The notes below the pieces were generated by a model, which saw only the letters and a list, made by a program, of their open reading frames with translations, was not told where the DNA came from and ran no database searches. A stretch of 59,135 bases of DNA, taken from GCA-002282575 sp964606405. Lineage in GTDB: Bacteria; Pseudomonadota; Gammaproteobacteria; Thiomicrospirales; Thiomicrospiraceae. Below are positions 33,264 to 42,343 of this stretch, piece after piece. The stretch covers positions 1 to 59,135 of the forward strand of contig CAZSGH010000016.1 of assembly GCA_964606405.1 (NCBI GenBank). The letters run 5' to 3'. Within the stretch, counting starts at the first letter, position 1. Each line of letters starts with the position of its first letter. The position numbers and the translations under genes are program-made.

Positions 33264-33890
33264 CTAGGCGCCACCTTCTCTGATCATGAGTAAAATACCA
33301 AACATAGGGTGATCGAAGTATTGCAGCTCGCCAGGTTTTACTTTGCGAGATTCTTGTAAGCGAAACCGCCAGGTATCACCGACATCGTTGAGTGATAGTT
33401 TGCGTTTTTGGGCAAATTCAGCAATCAATCCTTTAGGGATTTGACGTTCAAGTTGAACCTCAATGTCAACATGCTCAAACTTTTGTTTGTAAAGTTTGAT
33501 TTTTGCTTGCAAAGGAAGGCCTGAGCTACTCATGCCTTCTGGTAATAGGGTGTTTTTTGCCGTGCTTCGTTCTTCTGCCCCCTGAGACCAAGCGGTGTGC
33601 GCCAAAATTCGATATTCTCCTGTGCTGGTTAGGCGTTTGGCTGTTTCTTTGAGCGATAACTGACCATCACCGAGTAAATGCCGAGTGCTGTTGCTAGAAC
33701 CTAAGACGGTGTCTTTGTCTTGTGTGTCCAGCTTTGCAGGCAGTAGTGGCCAATACTCGTCTAACCAATTTTGCGTGCTGGTGGGTTCAAAAATAATCAT
33801 TTCTGCCACATAGTCGGCATGCGCAGCATGAGATATAAATAACATGAACCCTGTTAAGAGTAAGCCATGGATTGAAAATTGGTTACGCAC
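33264..33890 (-). CDS. csiV: CsiV-family exported peptidoglycan-associated protein
   Basis: 208 residues from GTG 33890 (AAAGGA upstream). A signal peptide spans about residues 1-25 (LLLTGFMLFISHAAHADY), and the mature part starts with the typical YVAEMIIFEP. Near the C-terminus it has RRKL-type residues and a HPMFGILLMI segment, as in CsiV proteins, which lie beside mfd in gammaproteobacteria. In Vibrio CsiV affects sensitivity to D-amino acids and cell-wall growth. That role here is inferred from family and position. Confidence 0.85.
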   Translation of the reverse strand: MRNQFSIHGLLLTGFMLFISHAAHADYVAEMIIFEPTSTQNWLDEYWPLLPAKLDTQDKDTVLGSSNSTRHLLGDGQLSLKETAKRLTSTGEYRILAHTAWSQGAEERSTAKNTLLPEGMSSSGLPLQAKIKLYKQKFEHVDIEVQLERQIPKGLIAEFAQKRKLSLNDVGDTWRFRLQESRKVKPGELQYFDHPMFGILLMIREGGA

Positions 33891-33901
33891 AAAAAATTCC
33901 T

Positions 33902-36900
33902 TTATGCATTTGAAAGTATCATGAGTAATTCGTTTACTGCGGTTAAACGCTGTTCAGCTGTGAGCAATTCGCTGGTGTATTTTAACCTGTTTGGACCGTC
34001 AAGTTTATAGATTGTCGGTTTGCTTTGAATCAATTTAATGAGAGTCATTGGTTCTACTTTGGGCTGTGCGTCAAATGTTAGGCGTAAATAGGTGTTGCTC
34101 GCCTCTATTTTTTTAATGCCTAGCGTTGTGGCGATATGTTTGAGTGCCATGACTTGAAACAGGTTTTTGCTTGGTGCTGGTAAGAGTCCAAAGCGATCGA
34201 TCATTTCGACTTGTAGTTGATGCAGGTCATTTTCTGTTTCGGCGGCGTTGATGCGTTTGTATAAAACGAGACGTGTTTGAACGTCAGCCAAGTAATATTC
34301 GGGGATGAGTGCGGGAATGCCTAGATCAATATCACAGCCATCGTTGGTGCTTTCTAAGGTAGGAATTTCGCCACGACGATAGGCGCGAACGGCTCTGTCG
34401 AGCAGTTGAGCGTACAGCTCGAAGCCAATTTCTTGCATTTGACCGCTTTGATCGTGCCCGAGCAGTTCACCTGCACCCCGAATTTCTAAATCTTGACTGG
34501 CAAGGGCAAAGCCAGAGCCGAGTTGGTCGTGTCGACTAATGGCTTCGAGTCGTTTGACGGCATCGCTACTTAGCGCTTCTTTAGGCGGCGTGAATAAATA
34601 AGCGTAAGCTTTATGATGAGAGCGTCCGACACGTCCACGCAATTGATGCAGTTGCGCCAAACCAAATTTGTCAGCACGAATCATTAAAATGGTATTGGCA
34701 TTGGGAATGTCGATGCCCGTTTCGATAATGGTGGTGCAAACCAAAATATTATAGCGTTGATGGTAAAAATCACGCATAACACGCTCTAGCTCACGTTCGG
34801 GCAATTGACCGTGTGCCATGCCAATACGTGCGTCGGGTAACAGCGTTTGCATTTGGCTGATGAAGGCTGGCATATTATCAACATCGTTAAACAAGGCATA
34901 CACTTGACCACCACGGCGCAGTTCTCGCATACAGGCTTCTTTAGCAAGCGCTGGGTTCCAGTCTTGTACGAAAGTTTGGATAGATTGGCGTTTAGCAGGA
35001 GGGGTGGCGATAATCGACATATCGCGTAGCTCGGCAAACGCCATTGATAAGGTTCGCGGAATAGGGGTCGCTGTCATGGCTAAAATGTCGACTTGAGTAC
35101 GAATGCTTTTTAAGAACTCTTTCTGCTTTACGCCAAAACGATGTTCTTCATCGATAATAATCAGTCCTAAATCATGATAACGCAGATCGCTTTGCAGGAG
35201 CTTATGCGTGCCGATGACGATATCAACTTTGCCAGTACTGAGGTCTTCCATAATGCGAGCATGTTCGCCTGTTGAGCCAAAACGCGACAAGGCTTCGATA
35301 CGAATCGGCCATTCGGCAAAGCGATCGCGGAAGTTTTGTAGGTGTTGATTCGCGAGTAGGGTAGTCGGCACCAATACAGCAACCTGTTTTCCACCATGAA
35401 CTGCCATAAATGCGGCACGCATGGCGACCTCGGTTTTGCCAAAACCGACGTCGCCACAGATTAATCGATCCATCGGGCGAGGAGACTGCATGTCGGCAAC
35501 GACGGCTTCAATCGCAGCTTTTTGGTCTGGCGTTTCTTCGAAAGCAAAGCCTGCTGCGAAGCGGAGGTAGTCTGTACCACCCTCGCTAAACGCATGTCCT
35601 TTACGCGCTGCGCGAGCGGCATATAGGTCGAGCAGTTCGGCTGCCACATCGCGCACTTTTTCGATGGCCTGTTTACGTGCTTTTTGCCACTTGTCGGTAC
35701 CGAGCTTGTGCCACGGGGCATGTTCTGGATCGGTACCAGAATAGCGACTAATCAGGTGTAAATTGGTTATTGGAACATAAAGTTTATCGCCCCCTGCATA
35801 CTCCAGCGCCACAAACTCTCGTGCTAAATTATCCATTGTTAGGGTTTCTAACCCTATAAAGCGTCCAACACCATGCTCTAGGTGTACGACAGGGGCGCCT
35901 ACCGATAGCTCGGCTAAAGAGCGAATGCCATCCGTGAAGTCACTATGGGCGTTCTTTTTAGTGCGACGTGCTTGCCGTACTACCTGAGTGCCAAATAACG
36001 TTTGCTCACTCAGTAATACCATGTCATCCAGCCACATGCTGTGGCTTAATGTGGCAACGGTGAGATGTAATCCTTTGTTCGGACTCGTTAAAAAATCTGT
36101 CCAGTTTTCACTGCGGGTGACACTAATGCCTGATTTTTGTAATAACTCAAGCAACACTTCGCGTCGTCCGAGCGATTCAGCAGTCAGTAATGCTTTGTTA
36201 TTCGAGTCTACTAAACTTTTCAGCCAGTCGCCTAATCTCCATAAAGCATCGGGACGACTTGCATCTAGTGTGATGTCGGGTAATGCCTTAACTTGCCAGT
36301 ATGCATCACCCTTAGCTTCCTGTTTTGTCGACAGTTGAATGCGTTTAAATGCTTTAAATCGCGCGAAAAGATCATCGGGACGAATAAACAGACGCTCAGG
36401 TGGCAGAATGGGGTGTTGAGAGTCTAATCGACCAATTTGCCAGCGTTCATCAATATCTTGCCAAAATTGTTCGCCTGCTTGGACGATGTCATCAGCCCAA
36501 ACAATGTGCGTATTCGGATTTAAGTAATCGGTAATGCTGCTAAGTTGCTCAAAGAATAGGGGGAGGTAATATTCTAAACCGCCCGAACTTTGTCCCTTGC
36601 TAACCGATTGATACAGCCAGTTATTGCGTGTATTGGTATCAGGGAATGCCTCGCGCCAAGATTGGCGAAAATAATGGATAGCATCCGTGTCTAACGGATA
36701 TTCTTTAGCAGGAAGCAGTATGATCTCATTGATTTTTGATGATGTTCGTTGCGTTGATGTGTCAAAAATTCGCATCGAATCAATGTCGTTATCGAGCCAA
36801 TCGATCCGAAGCGCTTCTTGTCCGCCCATAGGAAAAACATCTAACAATGCACCGCGCACAGCGTACTCTCCATGCTCCATGACTTGACTAACGCGTTGAT

Positions 36901-37342
36901 AACCAGAACTTTCAAGACGGAGTAAAAATGATTGCATATCTAGAGACTGTCCAACGCGTAACACAAAACTATTTTTTAGTAGGTGTTCCGCGGGGATGAG
37001 TGCGTGCATTAAGGTCGATATTTGGGCAATCAAAAAATCTGGTGGTGTTTGTGACTGAGCATACAGCGCAGTCAGTCGAGACGAGATAATGTCTTGATGG
37101 GGTGAGAAGCGATCGTAAGGTAAGGTTTCCCAATCGGGTAAAATTAATGCTTGCGATTGCGTAAAGAACTGAATTTCATTTGCTAACTGTTGTGCTTGTT
37201 GTGCTGTTGTGGTGACAATCAAAAATGGTTGTTTTTGTTGTTTTTGCAATTGGGTAACCGCTAGTCCAAGACTTGCTCCCGTTAATCCCGACCAAAAAAG
37301 TGTTTGATTGTTTGAGAGGGGTAGTAGGGGGAGTTGTATCAT
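33902..37342 (-). CDS. mfd: Transcription-repair coupling factor
   Basis: Superfamily 2 translocase that removes stalled RNA polymerase and recruits UvrA. I start at ATG 37342 (AGG 8 bases upstream), giving 1146 residues, almost exactly the E. coli length. An ATG at 37399 adds 19 non-homologous residues. Domains: UvrB-like N-terminus (WSGLTGASLGLAVTQL, LPDWETLPYDRFSPH), RNA polymerase-interacting domain (VVHLEHGVGRFIGLE), helicase motifs GDVGFGKTEVAMRAAF, DEEHRFGVKQKE and MTATPIPRTLSMAF, then HQLRGRVGRS, and a C-terminal UvrA-inhibiting domain. Confidence 0.96.
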   Translation of the reverse strand: MIQLPLLPLSNNQTLFWSGLTGASLGLAVTQLQKQQKQPFLIVTTTAQQAQQLANEIQFFTQSQALILPDWETLPYDRFSPHQDIISSRLTALYAQSQTPPDFLIAQISTLMHALIPAEHLLKNSFVLRVGQSLDMQSFLLRLESSGYQRVSQVMEHGEYAVRGALLDVFPMGGQEALRIDWLDNDIDSMRIFDTSTQRTSSKINEIILLPAKEYPLDTDAIHYFRQSWREAFPDTNTRNNWLYQSVSKGQSSGGLEYYLPLFFEQLSSITDYLNPNTHIVWADDIVQAGEQFWQDIDERWQIGRLDSQHPILPPERLFIRPDDLFARFKAFKRIQLSTKQEAKGDAYWQVKALPDITLDASRPDALWRLGDWLKSLVDSNNKALLTAESLGRREVLLELLQKSGISVTRSENWTDFLTSPNKGLHLTVATLSHSMWLDDMVLLSEQTLFGTQVVRQARRTKKNAHSDFTDGIRSLAELSVGAPVVHLEHGVGRFIGLETLTMDNLAREFVALEYAGGDKLYVPITNLHLISRYSGTDPEHAPWHKLGTDKWQKARKQAIEKVRDVAAELLDLYAARAARKGHAFSEGGTDYLRFAAGFAFEETPDQKAAIEAVVADMQSPRPMDRLICGDVGFGKTEVAMRAAFMAVHGGKQVAVLVPTTLLANQHLQNFRDRFAEWPIRIEALSRFGSTGEHARIMEDLSTGKVDIVIGTHKLLQSDLRYHDLGLIIIDEEHRFGVKQKEFLKSIRTQVDILAMTATPIPRTLSMAFAELRDMSIIATPPAKRQSIQTFVQDWNPALAKEACMRELRRGGQVYALFNDVDNMPAFISQMQTLLPDARIGMAHGQLPERELERVMRDFYHQRYNILVCTTIIETGIDIPNANTILMIRADKFGLAQLHQLRGRVGRSHHKAYAYLFTPPKEALSSDAVKRLEAISRHDQLGSGFALASQDLEIRGAGELLGHDQSGQMQEIGFELYAQLLDRAVRAYRRGEIPTLESTNDGCDIDLGIPALIPEYYLADVQTRLVLYKRINAAETENDLHQLQVEMIDRFGLLPAPSKNLFQVMALKHIATTLGIKKIEASNTYLRLTFDAQPKVEPMTLIKLIQSKPTIYKLDGPNRLKYTSELLTAEQRLTAVNELLMILSNA

Positions 37343-37557
37343 TTGAAAACCTGTGACTAAAAAATGAAATTGTTGCGTTCGATTGCTGCTAGAGAACATA
37401 TGAAAAACATAAACGGGTTTTCCTTAGCATGCATTTTATCGCATAATGAATTTACTTATCACCCCATTGAATTTTTAATCTAGTCTATTTTTGTTTCTTT
37501 CTGCTAAAATTGTAACGTTAGTTTTTATAACTTCATACTTCATAAAAAGGAATTTTC

Positions 37558-38850
37558 ATGGCCACTATTGTAGTCGTTGGTGCTGGTGTTGGCGGTTTGC
37601 CAATGGCGTATGACATTAATAACCATCTTGGTAAAAACCATACTATTAAAGTTGTTTCTGCTTTAGATGAGTTTCAATTTACACCCTCAAACCCATGGGT
37701 AGGTGTGGGCTGGCGTAAGCCAGAGGACATTAGCTTTAAGTTGGCTGGTCCTTTGAATCGTAAGGGTATTGAGTTTATTCATGCAACGGTTACTGAAATC
37801 AAACCAACAGAAAACAAATTGGTTTGTGCTGATGGTCAAGTCATTGACTATGACTTTGTTATTTTAGCGACAGGTCCTTATTTAGCTTTTGAAGAAGTGC
37901 CAGGCTTCGGTCCGATTAGTCACGGTGGTAATACCGTTTCTGTGTGCTCAACAGGGCATTCTGTTGAAGCTTTTGATGAATGGCAAAAACTGTGTGAAGA
38001 GCCAGGTCCTATCATTGTTGGTGCAGTGCAGGGCGCATCTTGTTTCGGTCCAGCATACGAATATGCCATGATTATGGATACGGATTTACGTAAGCGTAAA
38101 ATCCGTAAAGACGTCAAAATGACGTTTGTTACCTCTGAGCCTTATATTGGTCACTTGGGATTGGGTGGTGTTGGTGATTCTAAAGGAATGATGGAAGGCA
38201 TCATGCGTCAGCGTCATATCAATTGGATTTGTAACGCTAAAGTCACCAAAATGGAAAACGGTACCATGTTTGTGGATGAGCACGACATGAATGGTGCAGT
38301 GATTAAATCTCACCAATTGCCATTTAAGTACTCAATGATGTTGCCAGCTTTTAAAGGTCCTAAGTTCTTACAGCAAGCTGAAGAAGCCTTGGTTAATCCG
38401 CGCGGCATGGTAAAAATTGATAAATTCAATCGTAACCCAACCTATAAAAACGTTTATGCATTAGGTGTGGTTGTGGCGATTCCGCCAGTGGAAGCAACAC
38501 CTGTTCCAGTAGGTACACCCAAAACGGGCTTGATGATTGAGGGTATGGTAACAGCAATTTGTCATAATATTGAAAACGTTTTGGACGGTAAGGAAGCTGA
38601 TGAAGAAGCAACTTGGAACACCATCTGCTTAGCAGATTTGGGTGATACTGGGGCTGCCTTTGTTGCCTTACCTCAGATTCCACCTCGCAACTTAACGTGG
38701 GCAAAACAAGGTAAGTGGGTTCATTTAGCGAAGATTGCTTTCGAGAAGTATTTTATCCGTAACATGAAAAATGGTAATTCAGAGCCGATTTATCAGAAGT
38801 ATGTTATGAAAATGTTAGGTATTGTACGCTTGAAGTCTCAAGAAAAATAA
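37558..38850 (+). CDS. sqr: Sulfide:quinone oxidoreductase
   Basis: Membrane-associated flavoprotein that oxidises sulfide and passes electrons to quinone. 430 residues. The FAD site is VVVGAGVGGLPMAYDI, with a second nucleotide loop (FVILATGPYLAFEEVPG). Cysteines C130 (TVSVCSTGH), C162 (GASCFGPAYEYA) and C357 (NTICLADLGDTG) fall at the spacing of the three redox cysteines of well-studied SQRs, about 128/160/356. The C-terminal helices (KWVHLAKIAFEKYFIRNMK) fit membrane attachment. It stands alone, with AAAAGGAATTTT before the ATG. Subtype is not resolved by eye. Confidence 0.9.
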   Translation: MATIVVVGAGVGGLPMAYDINNHLGKNHTIKVVSALDEFQFTPSNPWVGVGWRKPEDISFKLAGPLNRKGIEFIHATVTEIKPTENKLVCADGQVIDYDFVILATGPYLAFEEVPGFGPISHGGNTVSVCSTGHSVEAFDEWQKLCEEPGPIIVGAVQGASCFGPAYEYAMIMDTDLRKRKIRKDVKMTFVTSEPYIGHLGLGGVGDSKGMMEGIMRQRHINWICNAKVTKMENGTMFVDEHDMNGAVIKSHQLPFKYSMMLPAFKGPKFLQQAEEALVNPRGMVKIDKFNRNPTYKNVYALGVVVAIPPVEATPVPVGTPKTGLMIEGMVTAICHNIENVLDGKEADEEATWNTICLADLGDTGAAFVALPQIPPRNLTWAKQGKWVHLAKIAFEKYFIRNMKNGNSEPIYQKYVMKMLGIVRLKSQEK

Positions 38851-38852
38851 CC

Positions 38853-39000
38853 TAAAAAGTCCCTAAAAGATACAAGCAGGCTTGTGAGAAGTTTGCCGCT
38901 AAAGTGGCTGTAACTTATTGATTAAGTTCCTTCCTCTAAGTAAGAAATGCGTTAGGAGGTCGGAAAATAGGCGTAGGCTGTATTTTTAGCTATTCCTTCA
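38853..39000 (-). repeat. Degenerate remnant of the structured repeat family
   Basis: Between sqr and leuS. GTAACTTATTGATTAAGTTCCTTCC matches part of minus-orientation copies, and TAGGAGGTCGGAAAATAGGC recalls their other arm, but the order is scrambled and no full stem forms. The rest of the 309-base spacer holds a terminator at 39036-39066. Confidence 0.4.
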
Positions 39001-39035
39001 GCATGTTAATCGAGTCTGTTTGTCGTCTTAAAAAT

Positions 39036-39066
39036 AAAAACCCTGTCCTTGTGATAGGGTTTTTTT
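39036..39066 (+). terminator. Terminator downstream of sqr
   Basis: AAAAACCCT and AGGGTTTTT form a 9-base stem over an 11-base loop, continuing into Ts. It stands 185 bases after sqr and before leuS. Confidence 0.8.
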
Positions 39067-39159
39067 ATGTCTAAAAATTAACTAACAGACTAGGATACTA
39101 GCGATTGACTACCTATTTATTGCATAATAGCACCTATGTTTGTTTATTAGGCGTGTCTC

Positions 39160-41748
39160 ATGGATTCTGTGTATTGTCCCAAGGAAATTGAAAATGGTGT
39201 TCAGCAACAATGGCAAGATGCTGATGTATTTAAAGCGGTAGAAGACGAGCGTAAAGAAAAGTTCTACTGTTTGTCGATGTTCCCTTATCCTTCTGGGCGC
39301 TTGCATATGGGGCATGTACGTAATTACACCATTGGCGACGTGATTGCCCGCTTTATGCGGATGCAGGGAAAAAATGTGTTGCAACCCATGGGTTGGGATG
39401 CGTTTGGTCTGCCAGCAGAAAATGCAGCGATTGCCAATCAGGTTGCACCTGCGGCTTGGACGTATAGTAATATCGACTACATGAAGAACCAGCTTAAAAG
39501 CTTGGGTTTGGGCTACGATTGGTCGCGTGAGTTAGCGACTTGCTCGCCAGAGTACTACAAATGGGAACAGTGGTTCTTTCTACAGCTATTAGAAAAAGGT
39601 TTGGTTTACCGTCGATTGTCGGTTGTCAACTGGGATCCCGTTGACAATACGGTATTGGCGAATGAACAAGTCATTGACGGTCGTGGTTGGCGCTCTGGTG
39701 CTTTGGTGGAACGTAAGGAAATTAATCAGTGGTTTTTAAAAATTACCGCTTATGCTGATGAGTTGCTTTCTGATTTAGATACCCTCACCGAATGGCCTGA
39801 GCAAGTGAAGACCATGCAGAAAAACTGGATTGGTCGCTCGCAAGGTTTGGAAATTGAGTTTCCAATTGAGGGTGATGCTGATGCCCGTCGCTTAAAAGTA
39901 TTTACGACACGTCCCGACACCTTAATGGGTGTCACTTATGTGGCCATTGCTGCTGAACATCCTTTGGCAAAATCCGCAGCAGAAAACAACCCAACACTCG
40001 CTAACTTCATTCATGAGTGTGCGCAAACAGGTACATCCGAAGCTGTTATCGAAACAATGGAAAAGAAGGGCGTTGATACGGGTATCCGTGTTCGCCATCC
40101 GATTACTAACGAATTAGTGCCTGTATGGGTGGCTAACTTTGTGCTGATGGGCTATGGTACGGGTGCGGTGATGAGTGTGCCAGCACACGATCAGCGCGAT
40201 TGGGAGTTTGCACAACAATATGGGCTGTCGGTTAAGGCAGTCATTAGTTGTGACGGCAGCGAACCCGATGTTTCAACCGAAGCGATGACTGAAAAAGGTC
40301 AGCTTATCCATTCTGGTTCATTCGATGGCTTAGCCTTCGATGATGCCTTTGAAGCCATTGCCAAAGCACTTGAAATTAAAGAGCTAGGTAAGAAGACAGT
40401 CAATTTCCGTTTGCGCGATTGGGGTATGTCACGTCAGCGTTACTGGGGTTGTCCGATTCCCATTATTTACTGCCCAAGTTGTGGCGCAGTGCCTGTGCCT
40501 GAGGCGGACTTGCCAGTGCGTTTGCCAGAAGATGTCATTCCAGACGGCGGTGCGTCCGTGTTGACGCAGTTAGACAGCTTTACAAAGTGTACTTGTCCTA
40601 AGTGTGGCGGTGAGGCAAAACGCGAAACGGATACCTTCGATACTTTCTTTGAATCGAGCTGGTACTATGCGCGTTATGCGTGCCCAGATAGCACGGATAA
40701 GATGCTTGATGCGCGGGCAGATCATTGGTTGCCTGTCGATCAATACATTGGTGGCATCGAACATGCGATTTTGCACTTATTGTATGCCCGTTTCTTCCAT
40801 AAATTATTGCGCGATGAAGGCTTGGTTAAAACCGATGAACCCTTTAAGCGTTTGCTGACGCAAGGCATGGTCATTGCCGATACCTACTTCCGCATGGGGA
40901 CAGATGGTCGCAAACAATGGTTTAATCCCGCTGATGTTGAGTTGGTGACCGACGATAAAGGTAAGCCGCTGTCTGCGGTATTGAAGTCTGATGGTTTGCC
41001 TGTTGAAATCGGTGGCACGGAAAAGATGTCGAAATCGAAAAACAACGGGGTCGATCCTCAGGCATTAATTGATCAATATGGCGCAGATACAGCACGACTC
41101 TTTACCATGTTTGCAGCTCCTCCAGAGCAGTCATTGGAATGGTCTGATGCTGGCGTTGAAGGTGCATCTCGTTTTCTTAATCGTATTTGGCGACTGGTGC
41201 ATACTCATATCGAAGCGGGTGCAGTGCCTGCATTGGATGTGTCTGCTTTGAATGAAGACGATAAAGTGCTGCGTCGCAAGGTTCACGAGACACTCTTAAA
41301 AGTGACTAATGATTGGGGGCGCCGTCAATCATTTAATACCGCTATTGCATCTTGTATGGAACTATCAAACGCCTTGTCGCGTCATGAAGGTGGTGAACAA
41401 GCGCGTGCTGTGATGCAAGAAGGCTTAATGACATTGGTGATGATGCTTTCGCCTGTCGCGCCTCATATTACACAAGCGATGTATGCTGCTTTAGGTGGCG
41501 AAGGCTTGTTGGTTTCTGCCGCTTGGCCACAGGTTGATGAGACAGCTTTGGCGCGTGATAGCATTGAACTGATGGTTCAAGTAAATGGTAAATTGCGCGG
41601 TAAAATTTCTGTCGAACCCGATGCGTCGCAAGATAAAGTCGAAGCCATGGCATTAATGGATGATGGTGTACAAAAATATACTGAAGGTAAAGAAATTATC
41701 AAGGTCATTGTTGTGCCCGGACGTTTGGTGAATATTGTTGCCCGATAA
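39160..41748 (+). CDS. leuS: Leucyl-tRNA synthetase
   Basis: Charges tRNA-Leu. 862 residues, normal length. HIGH-type motif is in FPYPSGRLHMGHVRNYTIGD, the CP1 editing domain contains FTTRPDTLMGVTYVAIA and GTGAVMSVPAHDQRD, a zinc site (YCPSCGAVPVP, CTCPKCGGEAKRE) follows, then KMSKSKNNGVDP and a C-terminal tRNA-binding domain. lptE and holA follow, the standard gammaproteobacterial order. Confidence 0.97.
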   Translation: MDSVYCPKEIENGVQQQWQDADVFKAVEDERKEKFYCLSMFPYPSGRLHMGHVRNYTIGDVIARFMRMQGKNVLQPMGWDAFGLPAENAAIANQVAPAAWTYSNIDYMKNQLKSLGLGYDWSRELATCSPEYYKWEQWFFLQLLEKGLVYRRLSVVNWDPVDNTVLANEQVIDGRGWRSGALVERKEINQWFLKITAYADELLSDLDTLTEWPEQVKTMQKNWIGRSQGLEIEFPIEGDADARRLKVFTTRPDTLMGVTYVAIAAEHPLAKSAAENNPTLANFIHECAQTGTSEAVIETMEKKGVDTGIRVRHPITNELVPVWVANFVLMGYGTGAVMSVPAHDQRDWEFAQQYGLSVKAVISCDGSEPDVSTEAMTEKGQLIHSGSFDGLAFDDAFEAIAKALEIKELGKKTVNFRLRDWGMSRQRYWGCPIPIIYCPSCGAVPVPEADLPVRLPEDVIPDGGASVLTQLDSFTKCTCPKCGGEAKRETDTFDTFFESSWYYARYACPDSTDKMLDARADHWLPVDQYIGGIEHAILHLLYARFFHKLLRDEGLVKTDEPFKRLLTQGMVIADTYFRMGTDGRKQWFNPADVELVTDDKGKPLSAVLKSDGLPVEIGGTEKMSKSKNNGVDPQALIDQYGADTARLFTMFAAPPEQSLEWSDAGVEGASRFLNRIWRLVHTHIEAGAVPALDVSALNEDDKVLRRKVHETLLKVTNDWGRRQSFNTAIASCMELSNALSRHEGGEQARAVMQEGLMTLVMMLSPVAPHITQAMYAALGGEGLLVSAAWPQVDETALARDSIELMVQVNGKLRGKISVEPDASQDKVEAMALMDDGVQKYTEGKEIIKVIVVPGRLVNIVAR

Positions 41749-42343
41749 ATCCTCCTTAGTCCCCCTTTGCCAAAGGGGGATTGATGCAACAAGACGGTGT
41801 CTGTTGTTGTCTTTACCTGCTTTGCTGCTATCTGGTTGTGGTTATCAATTGCGCGGTTTTAAAGATGGTGTCGAATCATCCTTTCCATTTCGTAAGGTTA
41901 TGATTTCTAACTCGGGTGCTGATGGCGCTGTTGTTGACGCATTAAAACGGGTTCTACTGGGTTTTGGTTGTGAATTGGTTAATGATGCTGCTAAAGCCGA
42001 ATTAGAGGTTTGGTTAGGAACCAGTAGTCAGCAATCGGTTCCTTCTGCCATTGGTTCTTACGGCGAAATTTCTGCTAGATTATACGTCTTAACCCAACCC
42101 GTCCGTATTCGTAAAGTTGGGCAAGATGAGTGGTTAGTCGATACTAGTATTCGTCGCTCACGAGAAGTTGACCAAAGTTTATTAAACTTCTCTTCATCAA
42201 CAAGTAATGTTGCGATTGGGGCAGAGCGTCCTTTAGCGATTTCTCGAGAGTCTGAGGAAGTATTGGTTGATATTCGAGCACGGGTCGTTGACGCCATTGT
42301 TCGCTTGGTTCAACGCTTAACACCATTGGACAGTGCGCTATGA
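41735..42343 (+). CDS. lptE: LPS-assembly lipoprotein LptE
   Basis: Outer-membrane lipoprotein that plugs LptD for LPS export. The lipobox is LLLSGCGYQLRG, with the lipidated Cys about 35 residues in. The only in-frame conventional start before the signal peptide is TTG 41735, which overlaps the leuS end by 14 bases and makes an unusually long n-region (LPDKSSLVPLCQRGIDATRR). That n-region is encoded by a palindrome inserted at the junction (41760-41780). An ATT at about 41779 after AAAGGGGG would give a normal signal peptide but is a rare start. Its TGA overlaps holA (ATGATGA). Confidence 0.85.
   Translation: MLPDKSSLVPLCQRGIDATRRCLLLSLPALLLSGCGYQLRGFKDGVESSFPFRKVMISNSGADGAVVDALKRVLLGFGCELVNDAAKAELEVWLGTSSQQSVPSAIGSYGEISARLYVLTQPVRIRKVGQDEWLVDTSIRRSREVDQSLLNFSSSTSNVAIGAERPLAISRESEEVLVDIRARVVDAIVRLVQRLTPLDSAL
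41760..41780. repeat. Perfect palindrome at the leuS-lptE junction
   Basis: TCCCCCTTT-GCC-AAAGGGGGA, a 9-base perfect stem, 12 bases after the leuS stop. Similar CCCCCTTT/AAAGGGGG palindromes are scattered in many bacterial genomes. It lies inside the lptE reading frame if TTG 41735 is the start. Confidence 0.75.

Noticed and set aside
37343..37399. Longer Mfd start
   Set aside because: Adds 19 residues without family match. ATG 37342 gives the normal length.
39095..39125. A leuS promoter from TTGACT and CATAAT-like boxes
   Set aside because: Spacing is only about 12-14 bases, too short for a normal sigma-70 promoter.
41760..41780. Palindrome after leuS as an intrinsic terminator
   Set aside because: No T-tract follows and it lies inside the apparent lptE reading frame, with lptE-holA expected to be co-transcribed.
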